Below are positions 1-11,016 of a stretch of DNA of 64,000 bases, piece after piece. The stretch is from Orobanche coerulescens (lineage: Eukaryota > Streptophyta > Magnoliopsida > Lamiales > Orobanchaceae). The stretch spans positions 127,693,358 to 127,757,357 of the forward strand of contig CM065816.1 in the NCBI GenBank assembly GCA_033398695.1. Reading direction: 5' to 3'. The translations under genes were made by a program, and so were the position numbers. The notes under the pieces were generated by a model, which was given only the letters and a program-made list of their open reading frames with translations, was not told the origin of the DNA and searched no databases. The first letter of the stretch is position 1; each line of letters starts with the position of its first letter.

Positions 1-626
1 TTGAGGTTCAGTGATTTCAGCATATTAAGGTACGTTCAACCTATCACCAGCCTTAGATTTGGATTCCAAGGGATAAGATGATCATGTTAACGAGATATTG
101 AATTTCATTAGTGAATTATTCAACAGCATCATGTTTAGAAGATTGGAATGTCTGCAATTACAATATTATTGTTGGAACCTTGAAATCAGAATCCTAGTAC
201 TTCAAATGATAAGAGAAACATTCTGAAGTTAACAATCCGTATGATTTATGTTATCTTTGTGATCATGAATTGGAGGTGATATTATAAGAACTTAAAGGAA
301 GAATCATCTTAGGAAATATTCTTTCGTATAAGTTGGAATTGTTAGTTCACCTCAAGATGAAGTCTGAATATGTATAATGATAGTGGAATCTAATACATCA
401 ACCGGAGATCACCAACTTCGCATGAGAATTGTAATCAAGATGGATTATGGTGTTATGACGATTATACGTATACTTGCATCTCGAAGTTGTTATTATCCTT
501 GAGATCATTCATAAGGGTTATGAACATAACATGAAGTCAGATAACAAACATCAAATCACTGAGAAATTCGTTTACTTCATCACCATTTGTATAATCTGCT
601 GCCCTCCAGTGAACTGCCATGCACTC

Positions 627-844
627 TTAGCGTGCGCTAAGATACGTGAATTAACGTGCGCTATCGTGTATGTTTAGCGTACGCCACATTTGCAACTTAG
701 CGTGCGCTAAGTCATCAGGCGAGTCAGTCGGCTGACCAGTGAGGTACTGACCGTGCATGGTTAACGTACGCTAGGATGTGTGTATTGCGTGCGCTAACGA
801 GTAGCATTAACGTACGCTACATAGGATGCGTAGCGTGCATTAAG
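627..844. repeat. Palindrome array in LTR A
   Basis: About eight irregularly spaced copies of a 10-14-bp near-palindrome (TTAGCGTGCGCTAA, TTAACGTACGCTA and variants). A weak TATA-like gcatattaagg follows at about 860. The spacers carry no open frame. The same word recurs in LTRs B, D, G, I, J, K and L. Confidence 0.85.
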
Positions 845-1106
845 CTATCCAGACAGATTGCATATTAAGGACTTCCTACCGAGATTGTTGAATTGTTAGA
901 CGTTCATTCGACATGAAATGAATTCTGTGCTATTTCTTTTGTTAAGGTTTGAGCTTAACACGTGATTGATCGAAGGGGACGACCTTCGAATATTTTGATA
1001 TTCGTGGAAGTTTATTCTTGTCAACGAACCGAGGCAAGTACTCTAATTAGAATTGTTTATGTTATGACAATGTGATTGTATTGTGTAAATATGTTGTGAT
1101 TATATG

Positions 1107-1246
1107 TCCACCATGCGTTGATCCGACGGGAATCATCATGGGAATCTATAGCTGTGTGCGCTGGATCGTTGGACAGGTAGTTCCACCATGTGTTGGTCCG
1201 ACGGGATCATCATGGGAATCTATAGCTGTGTGCGCTGGATCGTTGG
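1107..1246 (+). repeat. ~70-bp tandem dimer in LTR A
   Basis: Two direct copies (about 1107-1181 and 1182-1246) share gatccgacggg, catcatgggaatctatag and gctggatcgttgg. Comparable dimers or trimers lie in the same relative place in LTRs B, G, K, L and the solo LTR. Confidence 0.85.
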
Positions 1247-1368
1247 AATACCAACAGTATGTTGAAACTTTTATGATATGATATGTGTTGTGGATATTTA
1301 TCGTTGGAGAAACTTGTTACGATATAATTGTTGATTATATCATTGTTGTATGATTATTGTACTTGTAC

Positions 1369-1397
1369 TAGCATCGTTGTGCTAACCCCTTTGGGGG
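1369..1397 (+). other. Double stem-loop motif in LTR A
   Basis: TAGCA-tcgttg-TGCTA is followed directly by AA and then CCCC-ttt-GGGG. It lies about 360 bases before the LTR end. The same pair of small hairpins occurs at a similar distance in other LTRs of the window. Confidence 0.7.
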
Positions 1398-2051
1398 TGA
1401 ACATTTCTGTATGTTCAGGATCCAGAAGAATGGGGAAACAACCGCTGGAGATGCATGATGACGAGGGTGCAGAGTGATGTTTCGGCCGGGTTTATTTGTC
1501 TGTTGTTTATTGGATTTTTCAATAAGTACTCGAGTACGAAGTCATTTATGGTGAATTTGAATTTGGTGATGTATTATTATTAAGCTCCTGTTGAACAACT
1601 GTACTTTCAGTATTTGGTCAGAACTGTTGTATCTTAATTCCGTTATTTCCATTCGTTAGTATCTTTTAATGTCTGTTCAATTCTTCAGCCTTGTAAATCC
1701 TTATGTAAAGGATTTACGGCGCTGTAATATTCCTGAATATATCGGGGGTGTTACAGAATAGTCATATCCGAATCATAACGAATAACAGAAATCGAATAGC
1801 ATCCCCGAAGTCCACAGCACGAATCAAGACAATATATGATCCGATAAAAACGACATGATATACATTTTCATAAGATTCACAGGAGCGGAGCCGAATTTGG
1901 AAAAGTCACAACGACAAAAGGATTAACCCGAAACAATACTGCAACTCGTTCGAACAACAAAAAGTGAAGAGTAGAACAAGTCCGGAAAATATCGACGAAC
2001 ACAAACGAGTCGATAGAGTCGAACAAAACGAAAGCGAAAAAAATATGGGTA

Positions 2052-2213
2052 TTACACCATATCACCTATAAAAGAGGTTTCGTCCCCGAAACCTAAACAA
2101 CAAGAACGAAGTGCTAGAATAGCAACCTTCCCGGAAACCTTCTCTTGGTCCCGCATCTGATCTCCATGACTGTCTGTACCGCGGTCACGACCACGCCCTT
2201 TGCCCCTCGGCAT
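2052..2213 (-). pseudogene. Gag-start remnant fused to 3' tail
   Basis: A 53-codon frame starts at an ATG (2211-2213) and begins MPRGKGRGRDRG. That resembles the Arg/Gly-rich starts of the gag proteins of elements D (MERNLRGRGRG) and G (MDAGRGRSRGRG). It then runs directly into the hairpin and LTR border where pol should have ended. I infer a large deletion that kept the first gag codons and the 3' tail. It could also be chance; no other domain is present. Confidence 0.35.
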
Positions 2214-4026
2214 ATTAAGCGGATACTTACTCAATACAATGGTACAACATCGCAAAATAATATACCAAATTTCCAACTCGGCTTGACATATCACATAAGA
2301 CAACTAATAGCAACTCGATAAGAAGATCCACGAGGTATCCTTTTACATGATATCCTTTGAAAATACTTGGATTTGCATGTTTATTCAAAATAAAACTTTG
2401 AAAGTATTTTTGGTACCTCGGGCCTTTTGTCAAAACTTGTAACCAAAAGACTTTAACCATCTCCTTTTGGAATTATTTGCAAAACAATATATCCTTGCAA
2501 CTGCCACTATTAAAAGAACCATGCCACCACACATCATCATCACCGTTAATAAAAAACAAGGTAACCACGCAAGATCCTCAAACCATTCGTACAAGCACCA
2601 AATATTCCCACCAATCATCAATCATTTTGGGGTGATTCAAGATCACGCACGATAACTGGCTCAGTATAGAAAACTTTTCCAAATCCGAGTTTGAAGTTTA
2701 AATCGAGTAAGATCCTTCATCTTTCACAATATATTTTTAAAAATAAAAATTGTATTGGTTTTTGAAAATAAAAAAATTTTGATAATGTGAAAGATTTTCT
2801 GAAAATCATGTACTCGAATCATTTGAAAATACATCAGTACGTCAAAAATCATTTTTGAAAATCTTCTCAATACTACACAATAATCAACGATGGTAACATT
2901 TTACAAAATATTCAAAGATACTTTAAAACAACTCTTTCAATACCGTCGGGGTTCCTTTAGGAAATTCAAGGCCGGCTCGCCAATTTTAAACGATTTTCAA
3001 AGTCCACACGAATCCGCCGATTAAGCGAACCGTCAAAACTTTATGAAATTTAATTTTCCACAACTTGCTCAAGTTTATAAAATTTTCAGAAAATCATTTT
3101 CGAATACACACACAACAGACATAATTTACCATTTTATCAAAATACGATCAATTACCATCAAATCCAATCACACGTCAACATCATCTGTCCACATAATTAC
3201 AGTATCACACAAGCAACCGTCAAAAGATAATTAACATCTAAAACTGAAATCCTACCTCTCAGTAATGAGGACTCTCACAACAAGTGCATCTAGGACGACT
3301 TAATGTTCACACCACTAACTTAATCACAATTTTGAGCATTATTGACCAAATAATAATGCCAACATCACTACATACCCCCGAACCGACGATCATGAAATCA
3401 AAAAGTCGAAAGCAAGAGCCACGTTTCGAGTAAATTTTTGGTAGACCTCATTTGAGTCTTTAAAATTAAATTTTGAAAACTTGCAATGCAAGATGAAAAT
3501 AAAATATAAGTAGTTAAGTTCTAAAAAAAAGTCCGGTCTCGAGGTCATCATACGAAATCAAAATTTTTTCTTTCTTGAAGGATGTTTTAAAACAAAATTT
3601 ACGTGACTCTTTAAAAATAACTAAACTTTGAAATATCACATTGACAAACTTTCCATGCGGGATCACACCAAGCCGTTACTCCAGTAAAACGATTCACACA
3701 ATATATATACACATTTATACACGATATCACTTTTCATTCCAGTACAACACAAGAATCAACAAACATGGATTGCGTATTCACAATTCACATTTGAAATCCA
3801 CATAATAACACACAATCACACAAGCTCGTATAACACGAGACGCAACAAAGTAGGGAGACTTACATCCACAGATCGCACGAAGATGATGGATGCACCTCGT
3901 TACTAATCACGACCGACACCTCAGACGACGCGTCGCGACACGACTCAGTCAGACAAAATCTGACAAGACAAGACAAGGCCCGACAACAAATAACTCGACC
4001 CGACAGCCTAGGTTTCCGCAACCTAA
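2057..4026 (-). other. Interior of element B, no gag-pol
   Basis: This stretch of nearly 2 kb is AT-rich and free of recognisable retroelement domains on either strand. It reads as a long leader from the primer-binding site towards the 3' LTR. The only suggestive coding trace is the short Arg/Gly-rich frame at 2052-2213. Confidence 0.6.
2076..2093 (-). other. Hairpin next to B 3' LTR
   Basis: GGTTTCG-TCCC-CGAAACC is a perfect 7-bp stem with a 4-base loop, 20 bases from the 3' LTR start. Element D has the equivalent AGTTTCG-TCCT-CGAAACT at 10999-11016. Confidence 0.7.
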
Positions 4027-4038
4027 GCTCTGATACCA
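4027..4038 (-). other. Primer-binding site of element B
   Basis: On the minus strand TGGTATCAGAGC follows the LTR end after a short spacer. It is complementary to the 3' end of plant initiator methionine tRNA, the usual primer for chromoviruses. Confidence 0.85.
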
Positions 4039-4434
4039 TATTCTGTAACACCCCCAAACCGTTCGGGAATATTACAGCGCCGCAGACCCTCTTCTTGAGG
4101 ATCTACCAGGCTAAATACAGAAAACACGACAACATAATACATACCGACATGGGTAATTAACAGACCATTAGACCGATTTGGTCTTTTACCACAACCTACA
4201 CATCAACCATACATTACTCTTTCTCGTAACTCATACCCACGTGGGGGTTAACATAAATCAACATTCCCACATAGGGGAAAATAAACACAACGGAAGGACA
4301 AAACAAGACATCACCAAATACCCAACACCAGTTTTCATGTGATTAGTATCGCCGTCTTCCATCATCCTTCGTAACGATCCTGTGAATTTCTCCTCAGCAA
4401 CTTGCAAGTACCTAGACGCAAAACAAACATCCAC

Positions 4435-4477
4435 CCCCCGAATACTCGGGGGTTAGCAAAACTCCATTGTTTTGCTA
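4435..4477 (-). other. Double stem-loop motif in LTR B
   Basis: Minus strand: TAGCAAAAC-aatgga-GTTTTGCTA followed by CCCCCGA-GTAT-TCGGGGG. The solo LTR at 26655-26697 has almost the same sequence. It sits about 390 bases from the LTR end. Confidence 0.75.
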
Positions 4478-5144
4478 GTGCAAGTATAAATACAAAGACA
4501 AGCCATACATATCATACTCCAAGGACATAGAAACCGTGAATATATTTCCCGAGATAATTCACTGGATCAAAACCGTTTGAATTATGAAAGATAGGAATAA
4601 AACCATTTTATATCTTACAAAGCATTTTACAATCTCGGGAGTTTTAAAAACATTTGTGGTTTAAGAATTTTCAAGCCTTTCGAAACACTTAGGGACACAG
4701 CCCAAAAATCGTTTATTTCCAAATACGATTCCGATAACAAAATACGGGGTCCACGACACATTCATAACATTCCATCCATAAGCACGGGGGTCCGTGAATC
4801 AACTTATTCTCATCACATACTCACAAGAATAACCCGACATAAACTACACCGTGTCAAACATTACCATGACAACAGTCTCACAGAACGACAACAAAGAGCA
4901 CAACTTTGCAACTTGACCATACGGCCGAACTCAACACACCACAGAGCTACAATACACAGAGCAACCACAGGACTCACGTACCCTTACCAAATTATCACAG
5001 TCAAGGGACAAATCACACACAACACATTTACTGGTGCCATTCCAGCCAAGTACGATACCATTTGGACTGCCATTCTAATCATATGAAATATGCGCCAAAA
5101 ATCACAGTTCTCCAACAAAACATTTCAAAGTTAACTATTGGTAC

Positions 5145-5265
5145 GAGACTCATAGCCGCCGTACCCCGCAGAGCCCCGTCAGACATCCCTGGGTGGTTAA
5201 CCCTAGTTCGCGATACGCACACACATGGCAATACGTATCCCTAGAGGCCCCGTCAGACCGTCCAT
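5145..5265 (-). repeat. Diverged tandem dimer in LTR B
   Basis: Two copies share a CCCCGTCAGAC core (near 5174 and 5250) and similar flanks. They match in position the clearer dimers of LTRs G and K. Confidence 0.55.
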
Positions 5266-6298
5266 AGGTGAACATACACATATCATCCACAACGCCACGG
5301 AAAGCCATAATTCGAATACTAGAATATGCATACAAATGCTAGGTACTTCGCTAGAATGGCCACTTTAGTCGACGTATACTCACGACTAATGTCACACAAC
5401 CACAAGCAATTACCAGTACCAAATAACACCAAGCGCCACAACCTCCTTAAGAAGGAATAACAACTAATATTACACAACGTCACATATTCACCGAACATTT
5501 ACACATATCAATACATAATCCTCGGCAAATAATTTCGGTCTACTAACATCACTAAATATTATTGTAACATCTTCAAACATACGCAACCAACACACATATA
5601 CCGAAAACACATTTGTTTACGAAGTATACGAGTTATCTTTTGAAAGACAACATTTATCGAGAACATATCGATCCTTTTTAAAGTTCATTTAAACATTCGG
5701 ATTGCTCATAAAATCATTTATCAATGATTCCGTCTACGAAACATGAAAAGTATGGGCAAGATACTTGCCTCGATACCACAAGCAATGAAACGACAAACGG
5801 ACACGGTCAGGTAGCCCTCAAACCTCCAAGAACGAACAAGAACTCGATAACTCCAGAAAACTACGAAAATAACATCACCACAAATCAATAACGCTAAACT
5901 GAATTCAAATCAACTCGAAAAAATAACATGGATCCGAGGGTTCCTTCAAGACAAATCGAGAATCAAGTTCCGGGTGATAAAAATTGATAAATGATTCACA
6001 AAATCCGAAGACCATGATCAATACAACAAGAATACCAAGAATAATTCATCAATCTCGGACAAAATCAACGAATCATGAAGAAAACCCCTAAAATACCCGA
6101 AATTAGGGTTCTAAGAATTTTACCTTGATTAAAATGGGGAAAGATGTTGGGATGTTGTTAAATCCATACTAGAAACTCAAAGATGTTGATGGGTGATGAT
6201 ATCAGGCCAAAATCCATGCTTATACGCCCTCAAGATCGTCTACATCGGCAGAAGGAAGGAAGGGGAGGAAGAAATGACGAAAGTTGACCTCTGCAGTC

Positions 6299-6308
6299 CT
6301 ATATATAC
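6299..6308 (-). promoter_or_regulatory. TATA box of LTR B
   Basis: Minus strand gTATATATAG lies 9 bases downstream of the last palindrome of the array, in the expected U3 position. Confidence 0.6.
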
Positions 6309-6316
6309 TGTCAACA

Positions 6317-6406
6317 GTTAGCGCACGCTAAAGTATGTGTAGCGTGCGCTATCGGATACAAAATGAAGTCCAGAATCCTCTGCGAGACTTCGTTAGCGCG
6401 CGCTAA
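6317..6406. repeat. Palindrome array in LTR B
   Basis: Three copies of the 14-bp word are seen: gTTAGCGCACGCTAA, gTAGCGTGCGCTA and gTTAGCGCGCGCTAA. The spacer contains agtccagaatc. The related solo LTR has a quite different palindrome (GTGCCGCGGCAC) at this same place. Confidence 0.85.
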
Positions 6407-6857
6407 TTATACACTGTGTAATCTTTGCTATTTCGACCACAACTCCTTCGTCCGGACTCCGATTGACTCACTGTTTGAACCATTGGAAAGATAACTTGAT
6501 GCTCTATCATACTGCAAAGATTAAGAAATTTTGAAGTTTCCAAGAATCGATGGTGATTTTACAAAGTCGAACTAATACGTCGATTAATCCGAAACAATAT
6601 CAAAACTTGCTCGAATGACGAAATGTGCTGAACAAAACATGTCTGAAATGTGTCAATGAACACAAGCAAGTCACTAGAATCCAAAAATATAGAAATAGAA
6701 AGTATTGGTATTATAGTTTGTACGCTTCGTCTATTGCGATATATTCACGCAATGTGTTTTCTCTGCCTCTTGATGATACGGATCTGGGTTCGTGCTTGCT
6801 GATTATAACAACAACAGTACCTGTCAGTTGTGGAAAAAATTTGAATGACCTATTTGG

Positions 6858-7650
6858 CTAATTTATTATTGTATACTTATTTGAAGGTAGAGGCTGAAAT
6901 ATAGGTGCAATAATAGGTCTGAGTAGTGACTTACTTATAAGTGTTCTGGTTCTTATTAACCTATGGAAATGATCGTAATGTGTAAATGCAGGAGCCAGAG
7001 CAGAGGAAACAAACACTTTCTTTCCAGTTGGCAGAATTTCTGTTTTCGCACCAATTATCCATTGGTAGCTGTTATTCACCAGAGGATTTTTGAATCCTCG
7101 TTTGACAGGCCGCATCAGTAAATTCGATATAAGATAAGTTTCATCAACGTTGAAACAATTTTTCAGCAGCTCGACATCGGATCTGTATAGCATTGCCTCA
7201 ACTCTATTTCCCTATTTTAAACATGTTGTAGGCATATAAGATTACAAGATATGAAAAAAATTGACAAAAGAGCAGGTTTCGATATTACTAAATATTTATC
7301 CAACAGCGATCGAGGCAAAGGTTTTAAGCAATAGATTGTAGGACGATATAGAAAAATTGTGGTGATTGTCTAATATTTTACGCAGAAGTAATGTCTTATA
7401 TTGTACGTATAGGTGGAAAAAACTGTCAAGATATACCTAGTAGTCCACGCAGAAATAATAATGGACAAATGTGAGAAAGGGCTGACATGTTCATCTGCGA
7501 GGAGCAATTTTTGGAATCTAGTAGGAGTAGTTTGTGATGATGTTCGGGGACTTGTTTTATTGACAACGCAAACTTTTGCAGTCCATTTTTTTATTAGGAG
7601 TGATGTTGTTGACAGAATATATTTTGGGCTCCATTGGCTGCATATAAATT
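6858..7650 (-). pseudogene. Helitron RPA-like protein, broken
   Basis: The 7193-6858 frame (111 codons) has the beta-rich pattern of a replication protein A OB fold (NVDETYLISNLLM, SYQWIIGAKTEIL). Further upstream, around 7650-7480, pieces such as TAKVCVVNKTSPR and FQKLLLADE resemble another RPA OB fold in shifted frames. RPA70-like genes are a known companion of plant Helitron Rep/helicases. Frameshifts between the blocks make this a pseudogene, though an intron between them cannot be excluded. Confidence 0.6.
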
Positions 7651-7783
7651 ACAATAAAAATTGCAGGTTGTACTCAAATAAAAGAGCCATATAAAAATTC
7701 CTCGGCAAAAAAGAAAATTTGTCTCATTCTATCATTAATATACATTAGAAAGTTATCTGATTATATGAAGGCTGTTAATAGAT

Positions 7784-8112
7784 TTATAAGACTGCTGCAT
7801 TGATAATATATCTGTACACAATTTTGGTGAGATCATCATGGACGACATCAATAGTGGGGGGTCGAATTAGTATTCTAATATCATCTGCCTTTATTGCTCG
7901 AGAGAGGGCAACATAGAGCTGGCCGTTAGAGAAGACTGACTCGGGCAGATACAGGCCAACTTTATCTAATGTCTGTCCCTACGACTTGTTAAATGTCATT
8001 GCAAAACAGAGGCGCACTGGAAATTGATGTCGTTTAAATGGAATAGGGCATTTTTGTTTGTCAGATGGTTCGAGAGGTATACATGGTATGAAGACCGAAT
8101 CTCCTGCATGTT
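7784..8112 (-). pseudogene. Helitron helicase C-terminus
   Basis: The translation contains HAGDSVFIPCIPL, QFPVRLCFAMTFNKS, LPESVFSNGQLYVALSR and a final TAA at 7784-7786. This is the conserved end of PIF1-like Helitron helicases. A TAG replaces the expected Gln codon in the NKSQGQT motif near 7979, a probable C-to-T change. The frame is continuous with the part ending at 18980 once the D insertion and one copy of its target duplication are ignored. Confidence 0.85.
8108..8112. repeat. Target-site duplication of D, left
   Basis: ATGTT here is repeated at 18980-18984, immediately outside the two LTR ends. Confidence 0.92.
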
Positions 8113-10427
8113 TGTAACACCCCAAATGGCGGTTATTACAGTACCGTGAATCCCACACTGGGACCCACCAGGCGATATCCAAAACAGGTTAAATAAATAT
8201 TATTTGTGATACCGAATCACAACGAATAGTCATTTCTCCGATTAGGAGTTTATTAAAATATGGCCAACGGCCTTACAACACACAGGATCCGAAAAACAAG
8301 TATAAACCATATGGAGATGGAAAATACTTCAAATGTCAAATACAACCAAAAAGTAATTTAAATGAAACAGGAGATAACATAACGCGGTTTTAACATAACC
8401 GGACAACAAGAGATGTGGGGCCCCCGAACTAGTATCCTCTGAACCCTTCGCCTTCGACATGCTCTTCTCGTGCCTTGCCTTTGCATCGACCTAAAATACA
8501 ATACAAGTATTTCGCCCAACACAGGGTCAGATATACATGATAACCAATTCTTCCGACATTATACAATTCACATATATAGATCTCAAGAAAATCATTCCGA
8601 CTGTTAATCATACCCCTCGGGCGTATGAAACAATCAGTCACAAAATATCGAACACATCCAATCATACATGGTCTATGAACGATTAACAATATGGCTCAAG
8701 ATGGACATCACAGTACGCCCGATCCGGAAATGTGTCCGTGTACATGTCCACCCCGTATACGGAATCCAGAATATACGTGTGACAATGTACCTAATTAGCC
8801 TCACGAACTACGTCTCGTGTGCACAGTCCAATACGGAAACATCCACGTATGACTATACAAGTGCCCGGCTAAAAATCCTACACAATATCCAATCGGCACG
8901 CAGATATGATTCCGGAAATGTCACGACACAACATGACAACGAAGTTCAATGAAATACACATCCAATTAAGGATCAAGAAAAACTCACCAAGGTGAAAGTA
9001 AGGACCAACGAGATCAACGATTCAAAACGGCGTACTTGGGAATGCAATCCCATAACGTCAAGGACAATATCAAATCACGACAAACGTCACATGGACAATT
9101 CATACACATGAAATATATAATCATCACAAGAATCTAATCATCATTATAACCAATCAAGATAACTTGCCTTAATACGGAGACGAGAATAGTCCTCTTCTTA
9201 TCGGAACGAACGAACGGTCCTCGACAAGTTTTACTCGAACAAACAACCTTAAACGAAATACATTTTACTCAAAACATATTCGTATAATTATCAATATAGG
9301 ATTAGTAAGACGTCAACCTACAATCCTTTAAAATAGTTTGTTACTACAAATTATTGAAGCCTTATGCCAGGAGTCCTTCTAACATCAATACAACTATAAG
9401 AATCGGTTTACAAAATTTACCGAATGTTCGCATGGTTCATCATAAACAAGAGTTCTATCAAGGGTATGTTGAATAACCAATCATGATGTTAAGATCATCT
9501 TATGATGATTAAACTTTCCAAAACATTAAAAGGTTGAAAGGTAAAATCTGCACATTATGATTATTCTCCTCTCATTTAAATTGACTTTTAAGCTAACAAC
9601 AAGTTCATAAGTTCTGAGATTACACCATACTCATGAAGGTTATCAACGTCTTTGTTACAAGGCTGGAGGATTCATTAACATGATGGTGAATTCACCAATT
9701 CTAGTATGATGATCAAAATATTCTAAGTTCTCAATACATTAGATTAATGAAAAGTTATTATTGAAATTATCAAGATCCTTATCAATCTTCAAAGACTTGT
9801 GAAACTGAACAATCATGATTTGTTAAAGCTTCTAAGATTTCTGAACTAGATCATCTCATCCTATCTTTAACATTATCAAGTTCTTCTCAAGGTAAATAGA
9901 TATCTAAAATGGTGTTTAAACACTCCATGATATCAAGTTCTTGATTAAATCCAGTTATGAAGAAGCTAACCGATCCAACAATGTCCTACTGAGCTAAATT
10001 CGTCCAACAAGATAAGTATGGTAGTTACAACATGATTAAAATCACTATATCATCAAGAACACCTCCATCTCAAACCCTTATTTAACATATTCATCAAAAG
10101 TGTTAAAAAGGTTGGATTAGAACTATGTTTTACTTGCTTAATCTAACTCTAGGTGAAGTATAATTCGTCATTAACATCAACATAAGAAAATAATGCAGAG
10201 AAGAAAGCACACCTACCTCCAGAAATGAAGAACAACTTCAATGTTATGAGAGAATATATTCCAAGCTCAAAAACAACTCCAAATCTCCAAGGAAATGAGC
10301 TCCACTCCGAGATTCAAGGCTTAGAAACAAGTTGGTGAAGGTTGATATCGTTTTGGTAGTGCAGAGGTATGATATGTGAAGAGAGAAATTCGGTTTGGGT
10401 CGTGAAGAAATGAAAAACAGGCTGGTC

Positions 10428-10437
10428 CTATAAATAG
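10428..10437 (-). promoter_or_regulatory. TATA-like box, D 3' LTR
   Basis: Minus strand CTATTTATAG lies just downstream of the palindrome array. The other LTR has the same box at 18431-18440. Confidence 0.55.
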
Positions 10438-10448
10438 ACTGTGCAGAC

Positions 10449-10786
10449 TTAGCGCACGCTATCAGGACAGTTTAGCGTACGCTAATGCCCTTACGTACGC
10501 TATCCGGGCGATATTACGTACGTAAGCGGCTTACAGTGGCTACTGTCTTGAATTATCGCAGGCCGTTAGCGCACGCTAATTATGAATGGGTTACGCACGC
10601 TAATAAAAGTAGATTCTCACCGACACGACAGCTCAGACTTAGATCTCATGCATGCTAACGGTTAAAAGGGTTCACGTGCTGAAGTCAATTCCGCCGATTC
10701 CCTCTTAGCGTACGCAACCGAGGAAACCTTACGCACGCTAATGCACAGGATTAGCGTACGTTAATCTTACTGTGTAACGTGCGCTA
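10449..10786. repeat. Palindrome array, D 3' LTR
   Basis: Around ten palindromic words of two types are mixed: TTAGCGCACGCTA/TTAGCGTACGCTAA and TTACGTACGTAA. They are irregularly spaced over 340 bases. Confidence 0.88.
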
Positions 10787-10981
10787 CATCAACAGTAAAA
10801 TCCGAAAATACAACTCTCTAATTAACATCGAATCATCACATATGAAATGAAATAACAACAATATGATATTTAAATCTATAATACTACGACATAATACTAA
10901 ATGCAATGATTCATGATAATCAGATTATCCGAATAATACAATGACAGGTAAAAATGAAAAGTTACAGTCGGATATTACATA

Positions 10982-10998
10982 CTCCCCCCCTTAAAAAG
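10982..10998 (-). other. Polypurine tract of D
   Basis: Minus strand CTTTTTAAGGGGGGGAG lies directly against the 3' LTR start TGTAATATCC. It is the plus-strand primer for reverse transcription. Confidence 0.85.
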
Positions 10999-11016
10999 AG
11001 TTTCGTCCTCGAAACT
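10999..11016 (-). other. Hairpin at end of D coding region
   Basis: AGTTTCG-TCCT-CGAAACT is a perfect 7-bp stem with a 4-base loop, between the pol stop codon and the polypurine tract. Elements B (2076-2093) and, imperfectly, G (33694-33710) have an equivalent. Confidence 0.7.

Larger units (their letters stand above)
1..1755 (+). mobile_element. LTR A, plus strand, 5' limit unresolved
   Basis: The right edge is a typical LTR end, GGGGGTGTTACA, finishing at 1755. No primer-binding site follows, so this is a solo or truncated LTR. Sequence around 960-1040 resembles the body of LTR J near 61820-61890 (shared gatcgaagg and gaggcaagta boxes), which supports the plus orientation. It contains a palindrome array, a ~70-bp tandem dimer and a double stem-loop, listed separately. 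The left edge may lie outside the window or near 428, and I could not settle which. It abuts LTR remnant material of element B and probably inserted into it. Confidence 0.7.
4044..6635 (-). repeat. 5' LTR of element B
   Basis: Its 3' end (TGTTACA on the minus strand) is at 4044. The minus-strand order is: leader related to the solo LTR (6635-6430), palindrome array (6406-6317), TATA box (6308-6299), transcribed region, dimer (about 5265-5145), double hairpin (4477-4435), end. Its start is truncated near 6640. Confidence 0.7.
1756..6640 (-). mobile_element. Non-autonomous LTR retrotransposon B
   Basis: In minus-strand reading it has a 5' LTR (about 6635 down to 4044), a primer-binding site (4027-4038), a ~2-kb interior without gag-pol, and a 3' LTR remnant (2056 down to 1756). 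The LTR starts TGTAATACCC and ends TGTTACA. The 5' LTR is related to the solo LTR at 24633-27058 over its leader, TATA region, tandem dimer and hairpins. About 100 bases are missing from its extreme 5' end at the Helitron junction near 6640. The 3' LTR is interrupted or truncated by LTR A. The size and empty interior fit a LARD-like element dependent on a chromovirus partner. Confidence 0.65.
6640..8112 (-). mobile_element. Helitron C, 3' part
   Basis: This is the distal part of a minus-strand Helitron, holding the end of its helicase (7784-8112) and an RPA-like gene remnant (6858-7650). The other half is at 18980-22170; element D separates them. The terminal CTRR and hairpin of the Helitron were not identified, so the outer limit near 6640, where LTR B ends, is approximate. 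Confidence 0.7.
8113..10979 (-). repeat. 3' LTR of D
   Basis: Minus-strand start TGTAATATCC at 10979 and end GGTGTTACA at 8113. It is nearly identical to 16117-18979. Differences cluster in the palindrome array and near 8145, 8450 and 9660. I do not see the double CCCC/GGGG hairpin found in the other LTRs. Confidence 0.92.

Noticed and set aside
4027..4038. Possible tRNA gene pieces at the primer sites
   Set aside because: Only the 3' complement of initiator tRNA is present, placed after LTR ends; no cloverleaf can be built.
6858..7193. Host replication protein A gene
   Set aside because: It is short, lacks most domains and lies beside a Helitron helicase in the same orientation, the usual place of Helitron RPA genes.
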